From NCBI GenBank assembly GCA_015069205.1, contig SVIZ01000002.1:1-64000 (forward strand): a stretch of 64,000 nucleotides of DNA. Direction: 5' to 3'. This DNA comes from Oscillospiraceae bacterium. GTDB lineage: Bacteria > Bacillota > Clostridia > Saccharofermentanales > Saccharofermentanaceae. Numbering within the stretch: position 1 is the first letter of the stretch; each line of letters opens with the position of its first letter. This document shows positions 44,485-52,279 of this stretch, piece after piece. The position numbers were made by a program, and so were the translations under genes. A model generated the notes under the pieces. The model was not told the DNA's origin. It worked only from the letters and a program-made list of their open reading frames with translations, and did not search any database.

Positions 44485-44513
44485 AATATATATGTGCTTA
44501 ACAAAATTGTCAA
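44485..44513 (-). promoter_or_regulatory. Promoter of the T-box transcript
   Basis: TTGACA (44513-44508), 17-nt spacer, TATATT (44490-44485) on the minus strand. Confidence 0.82.
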
Positions 44514-44688
44514 CAATCATTTTCAAGTTATTTTTTTGCACATGAGAATTTGAAAGTGTAAAATGTATTTATAATAATTTATTATCCGAATTATGCACTT
44601 ATGCACATCGTCCGGATGAAAAATTAAAATGAGCACCAATCGGACCTCGCAATAAAAGCAAACACAAACGCCAAGGAGACACATAAGT

Positions 44689-46887
44689 ATGTCGGTAAAG
44701 TATCTTGTATCGGGCGGCGAAGGCGCATTAGGCAAAACCGTTATCAGCATGCTCCTCCAAAGAGGAGAAAAAGTAAGGATCCTCATGAGTGAGCTTTCTG
44801 ACACCAGGATCTACAGAAACAATCCCAACATTGAGATCTGTTACGGTATTTCCACAGACAAAGACTCCATGAGAGAATTTTTCGAACTCGAAGACCCGAG
44901 ATCGGCAGTGCTTTTCCATACCGATGAATATGTATCACTTTCCGATTCCACCAATCTCACAATGAGAAGAGTTAATGTCATCGGTGCAGAGAACATCGTT
45001 GACATGTGTCTTAAGCGCAAGGTCGGCAAGCTCGTTTATTTAAGTTCAGCATATGCACTTAATCCTGAGGTTTCAGGTGAGAATATCACGATCCATTTCG
45101 ACCGTAACAAGGTTGAAGGAGAATATGCAAAATCAAAGGCTGAGGCAGCAGCTTATGTCATGGAAAAGGTTGCACTCAACAGACTCAATGCCGTAATGGT
45201 GCTTCCTACATTCATCATCGGCCCCGGCTATTCCCAGGATTATGAGATCAACAAGGTCCTCAACAGTTATCTTAACAACGGTACCATCCCTCCGAAGGGC
45301 GGCGGACGTGCTTTCGTCGACGTAAGAGACGTTGCGAACGCAATGCTCACATTGGCTGACAAGGGCGAACCCGGTGCCGGCTACATCGTAAGCGGCGACT
45401 ACAAGACATCCGGCGAATTCTTCCAGGACGTTAACGATATCCAAGGTATCGAAAAGCCCATGAAGACAGCTTCCAAGCTCGTCATGAGCAAATCCCTTGC
45501 TAAGCTCGTCGACTTCTACTACAAGATCACACACAAGGAGAATCCGAGAGAAGCTTACACATTGTTCAGCGAGAATCCCGATGCACGTTTCGAAGACAAC
45601 AGCAACGGCATTCTTCCCGAGACAACGATCAGCTTCAAGGAATCCCTCAACGATACCATCAAGGGCGCACAGCAGGGCGGCATCCAGTCGTCTGCTGCAG
45701 TAACTCCCAGGTCTGACAAGAAGCCTGATGCTCAGGCAAAACCGGAAAAGAAGACAGCTTTCGATGCTATGGAAGCAAGACTTAAGCAGTCACAGAATGT
45801 TACTGCAAAGGCTCACACAGTTTCTCCGAATCCTGCTGAAGCAACTGCGCAGAGACCTGCCGGCACAAGACCTGCGGTAGCCGCAGCAGCAAAGGCAGCA
45901 GCTGAAGAGAAGGAAGATGAGAATAAGTCGATCATACCCCAGTCTTCCCTGAAGGCTCCTGAGACAGAGATGAAACTTGGTGAGCCTAAGCTTAATTCAG
46001 ATACTACATTCAGATTCGGCGGCACACCTACAAAGTTCACGACAGCAGAACCCAAGAAGTCCATCATCCCGGGTAAGGATGATGCAAAGGCAGCTCCTGC
46101 CGAGAAGAAGGCTGAGCCTGTTAAGTCAATAATCCCGGATACTCCGAAGGCACCTTCACCTTCTCCTTTCAAGACATCAGAGGAACCCAAGGCTGAAGCG
46201 CCTAAGGCAGAAAGACCTGTATCTTCAGGCTTCCCGAGAGCTTCTGCAACGCCTTCATCTGCACCTAAGACAGAAAGACCCGGTGCAGGATTCCCGAAGG
46301 CTTCTTCAACTCCGAAGGATGATCCCAAGCCCGGTGCAGGATCTTCATTGGGCGGCTCTTCATTAGGCAGTGGTTCTTCTTTAGGCGGCGGTTCCGGTGA
46401 AGGAAAACTGCACTCATCAGATTCTTCTGCACAGTCGATCACAGCTCAATTCCTTTCTGCCCAGGCAGCCAATAACAACGCATTTAAGCGTGCACAGTCC
46501 AATGAGCCCAGCCCGTTCAAGCCTGCAACTGCAGCTAACACAGGCTCTTCCAAGGCTGAACCAGGAAATCCTTTCAAGCCCGCTCCGTCAGCAGCACCTG
46601 CTCAGAAGGCAGAGACTTCAAATCCGTTCGGAGGTGCATTCAAGCCCGCTGAACCTGCAAAGGCTGAAACCCCGGCACCCGCTGCAAATACTTTTGGTTT
46701 TAAGCCCGCTGCAGCAAGCGCTGAAACTGAAACCAAGAAGCCACCTTTGATCACAGAGCCTACTGATGATTCGTTCTTCGACGACATTGACGAAGAATTC
46801 AATAAGTTCAATGTCATCGCAAATAGTGATTCAGGTTCTGGACCGTCTGTTCCTCCAGGAATCTTCGCTCCCCCTCCGGGAAACTGA
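44689..46887 (+). CDS. NAD-dependent epimerase/SDR-like protein with ~390-aa disordered tail
   Basis: 732 aa. Residues 1-~330 form an extended short-chain dehydrogenase/NmrA-like domain: nucleotide-binding SGGEGALGKTVI, LSSAYAL, the YxxxK pair in GEYAKSKAEAA and VDVRDVANAM. From ~340 to ~700 the sequence is low-complexity, Ala/Pro/Lys/Ser-rich and surely disordered, with recurring KSIIP and PFKPA-like words. It ends in an acidic patch (DDSFFDDIDEEFNKFN) and PPGIFAPPPGN. Such a tail on an SDR is unusual and suggests scaffolding. The ribosome site is AAGGAG. maf follows after 3 nt. Confidence 0.8.
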   Translation: MSVKYLVSGGEGALGKTVISMLLQRGEKVRILMSELSDTRIYRNNPNIEICYGISTDKDSMREFFELEDPRSAVLFHTDEYVSLSDSTNLTMRRVNVIGAENIVDMCLKRKVGKLVYLSSAYALNPEVSGENITIHFDRNKVEGEYAKSKAEAAAYVMEKVALNRLNAVMVLPTFIIGPGYSQDYEINKVLNSYLNNGTIPPKGGGRAFVDVRDVANAMLTLADKGEPGAGYIVSGDYKTSGEFFQDVNDIQGIEKPMKTASKLVMSKSLAKLVDFYYKITHKENPREAYTLFSENPDARFEDNSNGILPETTISFKESLNDTIKGAQQGGIQSSAAVTPRSDKKPDAQAKPEKKTAFDAMEARLKQSQNVTAKAHTVSPNPAEATAQRPAGTRPAVAAAAKAAAEEKEDENKSIIPQSSLKAPETEMKLGEPKLNSDTTFRFGGTPTKFTTAEPKKSIIPGKDDAKAAPAEKKAEPVKSIIPDTPKAPSPSPFKTSEEPKAEAPKAERPVSSGFPRASATPSSAPKTERPGAGFPKASSTPKDDPKPGAGSSLGGSSLGSGSSLGGGSGEGKLHSSDSSAQSITAQFLSAQAANNNAFKRAQSNEPSPFKPATAANTGSSKAEPGNPFKPAPSAAPAQKAETSNPFGGAFKPAEPAKAETPAPAANTFGFKPAAASAETETKKPPLITEPTDDSFFDDIDEEFNKFNVIANSDSGSGPSVPPGIFAPPPGN

Positions 46888-46890
46888 TAA

Positions 46891-47523
46891 ATGAGCGTAA
46901 AGCAAGTGGAATCAGTAAAGATCAATAAGAAAATTATTTTAGCAAGCGCGTCTCCCAGGAGGCGCGAATTGCTGTCTTTGGTTACAAAAGAATTCACCGT
47001 TGTTACGGCTGACGTTGATGAGCGTGCCGCTGAGATAAAGATGGAAGAAGAGGGTACGCCTGCACTTAAGGTCAGCGAGCATCTTGCTGAGATAAAAGCG
47101 AAGGCTGTTTTCGATTCCCTGTCGGAAGAAGAAAAGGAGAATTCGATCGTCATCGGCGCAGACACATCGGTCATTTTGGGTGACGTGATCTACGGCAAAC
47201 CTGAAGACAGGGAAGATGCCGTAAGGATGCTTTCATCTATGTGCGGAAAAGAGCATGTCGTCGCGACCGGAGTCGCTCTTTTCGCAGGGTCGAAAAAGAA
47301 CGTATTCACAGAAGAAACGCGCGTCGAATTCTACCGGCTGGATGAGTTCCAGAGCAAGCTCATATCGGACTACTGTGACAGCGGCTCACCCTACGATAAA
47401 GCAGGCTCATACGGCATTCAGGACATGGGCGCATTACTGATAAAAAGGATCGACGGAGACTACTCCAATGTGGTGGGTCTGCCCGTCGCAAGATTGGCAC
47501 GCGAACTTGCAAATCTGCTATAA
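46891..47523 (+). CDS. maf: Maf-family nucleotide pyrophosphatase
   Basis: 210 aa. It begins ILASASPRRRELL, the Maf signature, with GADTSVIL (metal/base site) and DKAGSYGIQDMGALLI. Maf proteins hydrolyse dTTP/UTP or modified nucleotides and are linked to cell-division arrest. About 14 extra residues precede the usual Maf start. There is no clear ribosome site; its ATG is 3 nt behind the SDR stop, so translation is coupled. Confidence 0.94.
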   Translation: MSVKQVESVKINKKIILASASPRRRELLSLVTKEFTVVTADVDERAAEIKMEEEGTPALKVSEHLAEIKAKAVFDSLSEEEKENSIVIGADTSVILGDVIYGKPEDREDAVRMLSSMCGKEHVVATGVALFAGSKKNVFTEETRVEFYRLDEFQSKLISDYCDSGSPYDKAGSYGIQDMGALLIKRIDGDYSNVVGLPVARLARELANLL

Positions 47524-47566
47524 TATCTACCGGAATATTCGGATAGATTTATAGGAGGAAAAACTC

Positions 47567-47965
47567 ATGTTTGGGATAGGGTTAAACAATCTCATCAAGA
47601 TTGGTTTCAGAGTTAGTGATCATATCCTGAAGCAGCAAGAGATAGAGCGTTCAAGAACCGCTTCCGAGAGAGCAAGACTTCAGGCTGAAGCCTCTAGAGA
47701 GAAGACTATCGAAGAAAATTCAAGATACAGAAGAACGATGCTGGAAGACGAGATCGCACGCGCCAGCGTAGCTGTTGAATGTCCGAACTGCGGTTCGACA
47801 GGCAACAGGATCAGAAGGGGCTCTACGGGTTTTTGCCAGTTCTGCGGAACGGCCATTCAGATCAGCCAGAGCGGTACCGCTTTTATTGCTGACCCGATTG
47901 CAAAGGAAAGAGCACTTGCCGAAGAAGAAATCAAAAGGAAGAGTGGGGAGCAGGAAAATGTCTAA
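47567..47965 (+). CDS. Coiled-coil zinc-ribbon protein
   Basis: 132 aa. An amphipathic N-terminus (MFGIGLNNLIKIGFRVSDHI), then ~50 residues of charged helix/coiled coil, then a zinc ribbon with CPNCGS and CQFCGT (four Cys). Tight coupling to the downstream membrane protein (8-nt overlap) suggests a shared complex at the membrane. The ribosome site is AGGAGG. Family unknown. Confidence 0.75.
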   Translation: MFGIGLNNLIKIGFRVSDHILKQQEIERSRTASERARLQAEASREKTIEENSRYRRTMLEDEIARASVAVECPNCGSTGNRIRRGSTGFCQFCGTAIQISQSGTAFIADPIAKERALAEEEIKRKSGEQENV

Positions 47966-48548
47966 AACAAGCAAGGGCAGCGGCACGGCAGGGAGCGTAT
48001 TTGCTTTAATAGGAGTATATGCACTTATTTATATTGTGTGCACGGCGCTGTTCATCGCTTTGTTCCATACAAGCTTTCTTGCGAGCATGGACGTCCTCAT
48101 GTACAGGGGCGCCGCATTCATCATCATCACCGGTATCGTATCGGCAGTGATCATGGGCGTCATCAGAAAGTTTTGGGGCTTCGTAACCATAAGGGACATC
48201 ATCATGATGTTCGTTATTTTCTGCTGTGTAAACATGGTGTTCCTTACGCTCATTCCCGTTACGGTCGAGCGTTCGGTTTCAGTGTTCATGTTAAGCTACA
48301 TGGAAGAGAATTCCGACCAGACTTTTACTGAGGAATCAGTCGGAGAAGTATTCACTACAAAGTACGTTGAAGATTACGGTGCTTTCGAAAAGCGTTTCCA
48401 TGAGCAGGTTGAGACCGGCACCATAGTCGAGAACCCTGACGGCACATATTCGATCACCGACAGCGGACGCTTTGTCGTTAAGATGTTCAGGACGATAGCG
48501 GAGTGGTTTGGCACTGACCAGCGGCTGGTTTATCCGAACGAAAATTAG
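47958..48548 (+). CDS. Small polytopic membrane protein
   Basis: 196 aa. Four membrane helices in the first ~115 residues, then an ~80-residue soluble acidic domain (QTFTEESVGEVFTTKYVEDY) ending FGTDQRLVYPNEN. The start ATG 47958 overlaps the end of the zinc-ribbon gene by 8 nt and follows GGGGAGCAGG. No family is recognised. Confidence 0.7.
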   Translation: MSKTSKGSGTAGSVFALIGVYALIYIVCTALFIALFHTSFLASMDVLMYRGAAFIIITGIVSAVIMGVIRKFWGFVTIRDIIMMFVIFCCVNMVFLTLIPVTVERSVSVFMLSYMEENSDQTFTEESVGEVFTTKYVEDYGAFEKRFHEQVETGTIVENPDGTYSITDSGRFVVKMFRTIAEWFGTDQRLVYPNEN

Positions 48549-48575
48549 TTTTCGGACATTAATATCAATTATCGG

Positions 48576-48605
48576 GGGCATCTTTTGCGAGATGCCCTTT
48601 TCTTT
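48576..48605 (+). terminator. Terminator after the zinc-ribbon/membrane protein pair
   Basis: Stem GGGCATCT / AGATGCCC with loop TTTGCG, then TTTTCTTT. Confidence 0.9.
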
Positions 48606-48607
48606 GG

Positions 48608-48636
48608 TTGACAATTTATATTTGACACAATATAAT
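48608..48636 (+). promoter_or_regulatory. Consensus promoter of the gpx-ohrR pair
   Basis: TTGACA (48608-48613), 17-nt spacer, TATAAT (48631-48636): both hexamers match consensus exactly. A second TTGACA lies inside the spacer (48622-48627), giving an AT-rich area where OhrR could bind. Confidence 0.88.
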
Positions 48637-48669
48637 TTCATCAAATAGAAATGAAAGGAGAACTACAAA

Positions 48670-49212
48670 ATGTCCATTTACGATTACACAGTTCCCACAC
48701 CCAAAGGAGAGGAGATCTCCCTCAAGGATTACGAAGGCAAAGTTATTCTCATTGTAAATACGGCAACAGGCTGCGGCTTCACACCTCACTACAAGCCGAT
48801 CGAGGAAATGTACGAAGAATTCCATGATAAGGGATTCGAGGTAATCGATGTACCCTGCAACCAGTTCGCAGACCAGACTCCCGGAACAGATGAGGAGATC
48901 CACGAGTTCTGCACACTCAAGTACAAGACACAGTTCCCTCAGATGAAGAAGTCCGACGTCAACGGCGAGAACGCTCTTCCTTTGTTCACATATCTCAAGT
49001 CCCAGCAGGGCTTCGAAGGGTTTGGAATAGGACCTGCCGCTCTCGCTATGAAGGCTATGCTCAAAAAGATCGATCCGGATTATGAGAACAATCCTGACAT
49101 CAAGTGGAACTTCACTAAGTTCATCGTTGACAGGGAAGGCAATGTTGTTAAGAGATTTGAGCCTACAACAGACATGAAGAAAGTAAGAAAATTCGTCGAG
49201 AGCCTTATCTGA
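48670..49212 (+). CDS. Glutathione peroxidase-family thiol peroxidase
   Basis: 180 aa. The peroxidatic residue is Cys35 in NTATGCGFTPHY (Cys, not selenocysteine). The family segments VPCNQFADQTPGT and IKWNFTKFIVDREG, with conserved Gln and Trp, are present. Such bacterial enzymes usually use thioredoxin to reduce organic and hydrogen peroxides; trxB is encoded at 36013. The ribosome site is AAAGGAG. It precedes an OhrR-type regulator by 17 nt. Confidence 0.94.
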   Translation: MSIYDYTVPTPKGEEISLKDYEGKVILIVNTATGCGFTPHYKPIEEMYEEFHDKGFEVIDVPCNQFADQTPGTDEEIHEFCTLKYKTQFPQMKKSDVNGENALPLFTYLKSQQGFEGFGIGPAALAMKAMLKKIDPDYENNPDIKWNFTKFIVDREGNVVKRFEPTTDMKKVRKFVESLI

Positions 49213-49229
49213 TCAGGAGTGATGCTCAA

Positions 49230-49655
49230 ATGAAAGTTAACGACAACATGAAGCTTGATTCGCAGTTGTGCTTCCCCTTATATGCAGCAGCGCGAAAGAT
49301 AGTAAATCTCTACACACCCTACCTTAAACCATTGGGGATCACGTACACGCAGTACATCATGTTCCTGGTTCTATGGGAAGAAGAAAAGATTACGGTAGGT
49401 GACCTGTGCAAGAGATTAAAACTCGACACCGGTACTGTTACGCCGATGCTCAAAAAAACCGAAAAGCAGGGTCTTATCAACAGGACCAGAAGCGAAGAAG
49501 ATGAGCGAGTAGTCGTTGTAAGCCTGACTGAAGAAGGAAAGGCATTATACAAAAAGGCGAAAGAAATCCCCACGAAGCTCAGTTCCTGCGTGAGACTCAG
49601 CCCGGAAGAGGCAATGCAGCTCTATTCGACGCTGTACAAGCTTCTCGAAGAATAA
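49230..49655 (+). CDS. ohrR: MarR-family organic-hydroperoxide regulator, OhrR-like
   Basis: 141 aa winged helix. The redox-sensing Cys14 is in LDSQLCFPLYAAARKIVN, the OhrR signature. The wHTH has VGDLCKRLKLDTGTVTPMLKK and RSEEDERVVVVSLTEEG. Oxidation of this Cys by lipid or organic peroxides releases OhrR from DNA. Location directly after a peroxidase gene, instead of ohrA, implies it represses this operon. The ribosome site is AGGAG. Confidence 0.92.
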   Translation: MKVNDNMKLDSQLCFPLYAAARKIVNLYTPYLKPLGITYTQYIMFLVLWEEEKITVGDLCKRLKLDTGTVTPMLKKTEKQGLINRTRSEEDERVVVVSLTEEGKALYKKAKEIPTKLSSCVRLSPEEAMQLYSTLYKLLEE

Positions 49656-49667
49656 ACGTAAAGGTCA

Positions 49668-49723
49668 TTCCACTTTTTATTACACCCACCCCTCCCCAAA
49701 ACACACAGACCAAAAAAGTGGAA
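49668..49723. repeat. Inverted repeat downstream of ohrR
   Basis: Perfect 11-bp arms TTCCACTTTTT (49668-49678) / AAAAAGTGGAA (49713-49723) around a C-rich spacer. The left arm ends in T-run, so it could also serve as an alternative terminator. Confidence 0.5.
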
Positions 49724-49745
49724 CTAAAATTTTAAAGACCAGGTA

Positions 49746-49780
49746 AACGCCGGAGTGAAATATCTCCGGCGTTACTGTTT
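49746..49780 (+). terminator. Terminator of the gpx-ohrR operon
   Basis: Perfect 10-bp stem AACGCCGGAG / CTCCGGCGTT with 8-nt loop, then ACTGTTTT. About 220 nt beyond it show no gene; the 14-bp palindrome TTTAGTGCACTAAA lies at 49810-49823. Confidence 0.7.
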
Positions 49781-50010
49781 TCGGGCAGTTAATTGGATTA
49801 AAAACGGTTTTTAGTGCACTAAAGACAAATTGGATATTCGCGGAATAATTCCTGTTTGGTAATTTGGTATATACGATTTTTATAGACAGGAAATAACAGG
49901 ATTTCTTAAAATCTAAGTGGAGTAAGGGTAAGTGTCAAAGAAAGGAATAAGGGCTTGACACAACCCAAAACGCACTTATTGGTGATAGGGGAGTAGATTT
50001 TGGAAAAAGG

Positions 50011-50039
50011 AAAAGGAGATGAGGTATTCATCTCCTTTT
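50011..50039 (-). terminator. Terminator of the XRE membrane regulator gene
   Basis: Stem AAAAGGAGATGA / TCATCTCCTTTT, with A-runs and T-runs on both sides, so it is likely bidirectional. Confidence 0.8.
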
Positions 50040-50049
50040 TCGTTTTTAT

Positions 50050-50904
50050 TTACTTGCCTGCGTTTTTTCGCTTCCTCATCAGCGTGACCGTCTGGAAGAT
50101 GATCAGGGCGAAGACAGCAATGCTGAGGATCAGTCCGAGCGTGTGGATCAGAGAATATTCCTCGCTGTATCTGATAAGTATAGAGAATTTTCCGAATGCG
50201 GAGAAAAGGATTCCGATGCATGAGACAGCCATTATCAGCACGGGCCATATCATTTGCTTTTTGTTTTTGATAAAAAAGAAAAATGCAGCAATCGCACCGC
50301 AGATTCCGGGTAGCAAAGCGAAAGCGGAAAAGCCTATGATCTTCAGTAAATCTCCGGGCTGGATTTTCGATAACGTAATCTGGGAAAACAGGACAACTAA
50401 GGCATTAGAGTTCGCTATGCAGTTGGACAAGAAAAATGCTCCGATAACGGCCCCCATCCTCTTAGGCGACAGGGAACCTTTTATAGCATTAATCAGTCCA
50501 TATGTAAAAATGATTATCTTAAGTACAGTTGCGATCAGCGCCGGGATATTTCCTTTGAAACTGTCCGGGGTGATGCTCTGTGTCAGGATCGCATCAATGA
50601 ACGGTAAGGTCAGCGCCAGAAGTGTAACGGCATAGAGCGCGGTCATGATGTTGTTTGCAATCTTGTTTTCTACTACAGGGTTTCTTTCTACTACTTTTTC
50701 CATTTCTTTTCCGGATAAAAGGTCGTCCAGGCTCACTTCAAGAATCTGAGCAATCTTAGTTGTGGTAATAAGATCAGGATACCGGTCGCCGCACTCCCAT
50801 CTGGATACAGACTGTCTTGTTACATATAACTGTTCTGCCAGAGATTGCTGCGTCATTCCTTTCGCTTCTCTTGCTCTTCTTAACTGTTCGCCAAATTCGA
50901 CCAT
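50050..50904 (-). CDS. XRE-family HTH protein with membrane domain
   Basis: 284 aa. Residues 1-66 are a Cro/C1-type helix-turn-helix (AKGMTQQSLAEQLYVTRQSVSRWE); residues ~85-280 hold about six membrane helices ending in a basic tail (MRKRKNAGK). Membrane-tethered XRE regulators of this kind in Bacillota are thought to sense membrane or cell-envelope conditions; no partner gene adjoins. The ribosome site is AAAGGAA, somewhat far. Own terminator. Confidence 0.85.
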   Translation of the reverse strand: MVEFGEQLRRAREAKGMTQQSLAEQLYVTRQSVSRWECGDRYPDLITTTKIAQILEVSLDDLLSGKEMEKVVERNPVVENKIANNIMTALYAVTLLALTLPFIDAILTQSITPDSFKGNIPALIATVLKIIIFTYGLINAIKGSLSPKRMGAVIGAFFLSNCIANSNALVVLFSQITLSKIQPGDLLKIIGFSAFALLPGICGAIAAFFFFIKNKKQMIWPVLIMAVSCIGILFSAFGKFSILIRYSEEYSLIHTLGLILSIAVFALIIFQTVTLMRKRKNAGK

Positions 50905-50981
50905 GTCAAATCCGTTCCTTTCGTGAAATCACCTGCAGATGTGAGCATAGTATCGTCTTGAGCGGCAAAAACATCAAGCAC

Positions 50982-51093
50982 CACCCTGCGTTATTCGTGT
51001 CACCAATACGGTGCGCGGCCCAAAACCGCGGTCTGAGGTTAAAAAGCAGGGGTGTAAATACCAGATATTTGTCCGACATGGTCGGGCTTTTTT
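50982..51093 (+). other. Possible structured RNA element
   Basis: No gene between 50905 and 51211. Complementary segments: CACCCTGC (50982-50989) with GCAGGGGTG (51046-51054) enclosing hairpins CACC/GGTG (51001-51013) and CGCGG/CCGCG (51014-51030), a three-way junction. Next are CCGAC atg GTCGG (51073-51085) and six T (51088-51093), terminator-like on the plus strand. It could equally be part of the untranslated leader of the minus-strand XRE gene. Confidence 0.35.
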
Positions 51094-51163
51094 CCGGAAT
51101 GGTTAAGACACTCTCAAAAAGCCAAGCTTATTGGCATGCCGGATTCTGACGGTCAGCTAATAG

Positions 51164-51189
51164 AAAAGCTGCCCCGCAGGACAGCTTTT
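51164..51189 (-). terminator. Terminator of trpS
   Basis: Stem AAAAGCTG / CAGCTTTT around a 10-nt loop, 22 nt after the trpS stop codon on the minus strand. Confidence 0.75.
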
Positions 51190-51211
51190 GAAATCTATTT
51201 GGAAATAAGTC

Positions 51212-52201
51212 TCAGACTCTGCCGAATCCGACTGCTTTTCTGACGAGTTCGTACTTCTCTTTTGCGATCTCGTTAGTGTAATCACGGCCGGCATCAAGGA
51301 TGTCGTCGATCATGCCGCTTGCGAGTACTTCGTTGTACTTCTCCTGGAAAGGAACGACTTTCTCAACAACGGCATCGGCAACAGCTTTCTTGAGGTCGCC
51401 GTATCCGCCGCCTTCGAATTTTGCAACTGCATCTTCGATCTCGCATCCGGAGAATACGGAATAGATCGTAAGAAGGTTGGATACGCCGGGCTTCTCGTCT
51501 TCGTCGAACTTGATGATGCCGTCTGAGTCAGTAACCGCGGACATGATCTTCTTGCGGATTGTCTTTTCGGGATCGGAAAGGAAGACGGATGCCTTCGGGT
51601 TATCGGTGGACTTGCTCATCTTCTGGTTGGGGTTCTGAAGATCACGGATCTTGGCACCTACTGTAGGGATGAGCGGCTCAGGGATCCTGAAGAGTTCGCC
51701 GTAACGGTTGTTGAATCTGATCGCAAGATTTCTTGCAAGCTCAACGTGCTGCTTCTGGTCGATGCCTGTAGGAACGTACTTAGGATCGTAAAGCAGGATG
51801 TCTGCTGCCATGAGATCAGGATATGTAACAAGGCCTTCAGTGAAAGTCTCGTGAAGAGCGGACTTGGCCTTGAACTGATGCATTCTTGTAAGGTCGCCGT
51901 GAGGTGTGTGGCATTCGAAGATCCAGGACAGATTGGCGTGATAGAGATTCTCCGACTGAATGTATATGTGCATGTTCTCAAGGTTGGGATCGACGCCGCA
52001 TGCGATGTACATTGCGATGGCGTTGATGATGTTCCTGTGAAGAGCATCAGGATCCTGTGGAACCGTGATAGCGTGCATGTCAGGGACGAAGAGGAATGTC
52101 TCATAGTCTTTCTGATAGTTAACGATCTGTGAGATTCCGCCTGCGTAATTTCCGATCGTAAGTGAACCGCTGGGCTGAAGGCCCGTAAGTAATCTGTCCA
52201 T
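51212..52201 (-). CDS. trpS: Tryptophanyl-tRNA synthetase
   Basis: 329 aa, class Ic synthetase of normal length. HIGH-type site is GLQPSGSLTIGNY, the KMSKS loop is exact (QKMSKSTDNP), and GIDQKQHVELARNLA is the family's tryptophan/ATP region. The ribosome site is TGGAGG. The promoter is at 52232-52260 and there is no room for a T-box leader. Divergent from the phosphorylase-like gene. Confidence 0.97.
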   Translation of the reverse strand: MDRLLTGLQPSGSLTIGNYAGGISQIVNYQKDYETFLFVPDMHAITVPQDPDALHRNIINAIAMYIACGVDPNLENMHIYIQSENLYHANLSWIFECHTPHGDLTRMHQFKAKSALHETFTEGLVTYPDLMAADILLYDPKYVPTGIDQKQHVELARNLAIRFNNRYGELFRIPEPLIPTVGAKIRDLQNPNQKMSKSTDNPKASVFLSDPEKTIRKKIMSAVTDSDGIIKFDEDEKPGVSNLLTIYSVFSGCEIEDAVAKFEGGGYGDLKKAVADAVVEKVVPFQEKYNEVLASGMIDDILDAGRDYTNEIAKEKYELVRKAVGFGRV

Positions 52202-52231
52202 ATTAAACCTCCATTGTCATTAAGACGCTTA

Positions 52232-52260
52232 ATCTTATCACGATGTAATATAATTTACAA
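52232..52260 (-). promoter_or_regulatory. Promoter of trpS
   Basis: On the minus strand TTGTAA (52260-52255), 17-nt spacer, TAAGAT (52237-52232). A plus-strand TATAAT (52249-52254) for the divergent operon overlaps it. Confidence 0.6.
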
Positions 52261-52279
52261 AGAAAGAGAGGACTATAAT

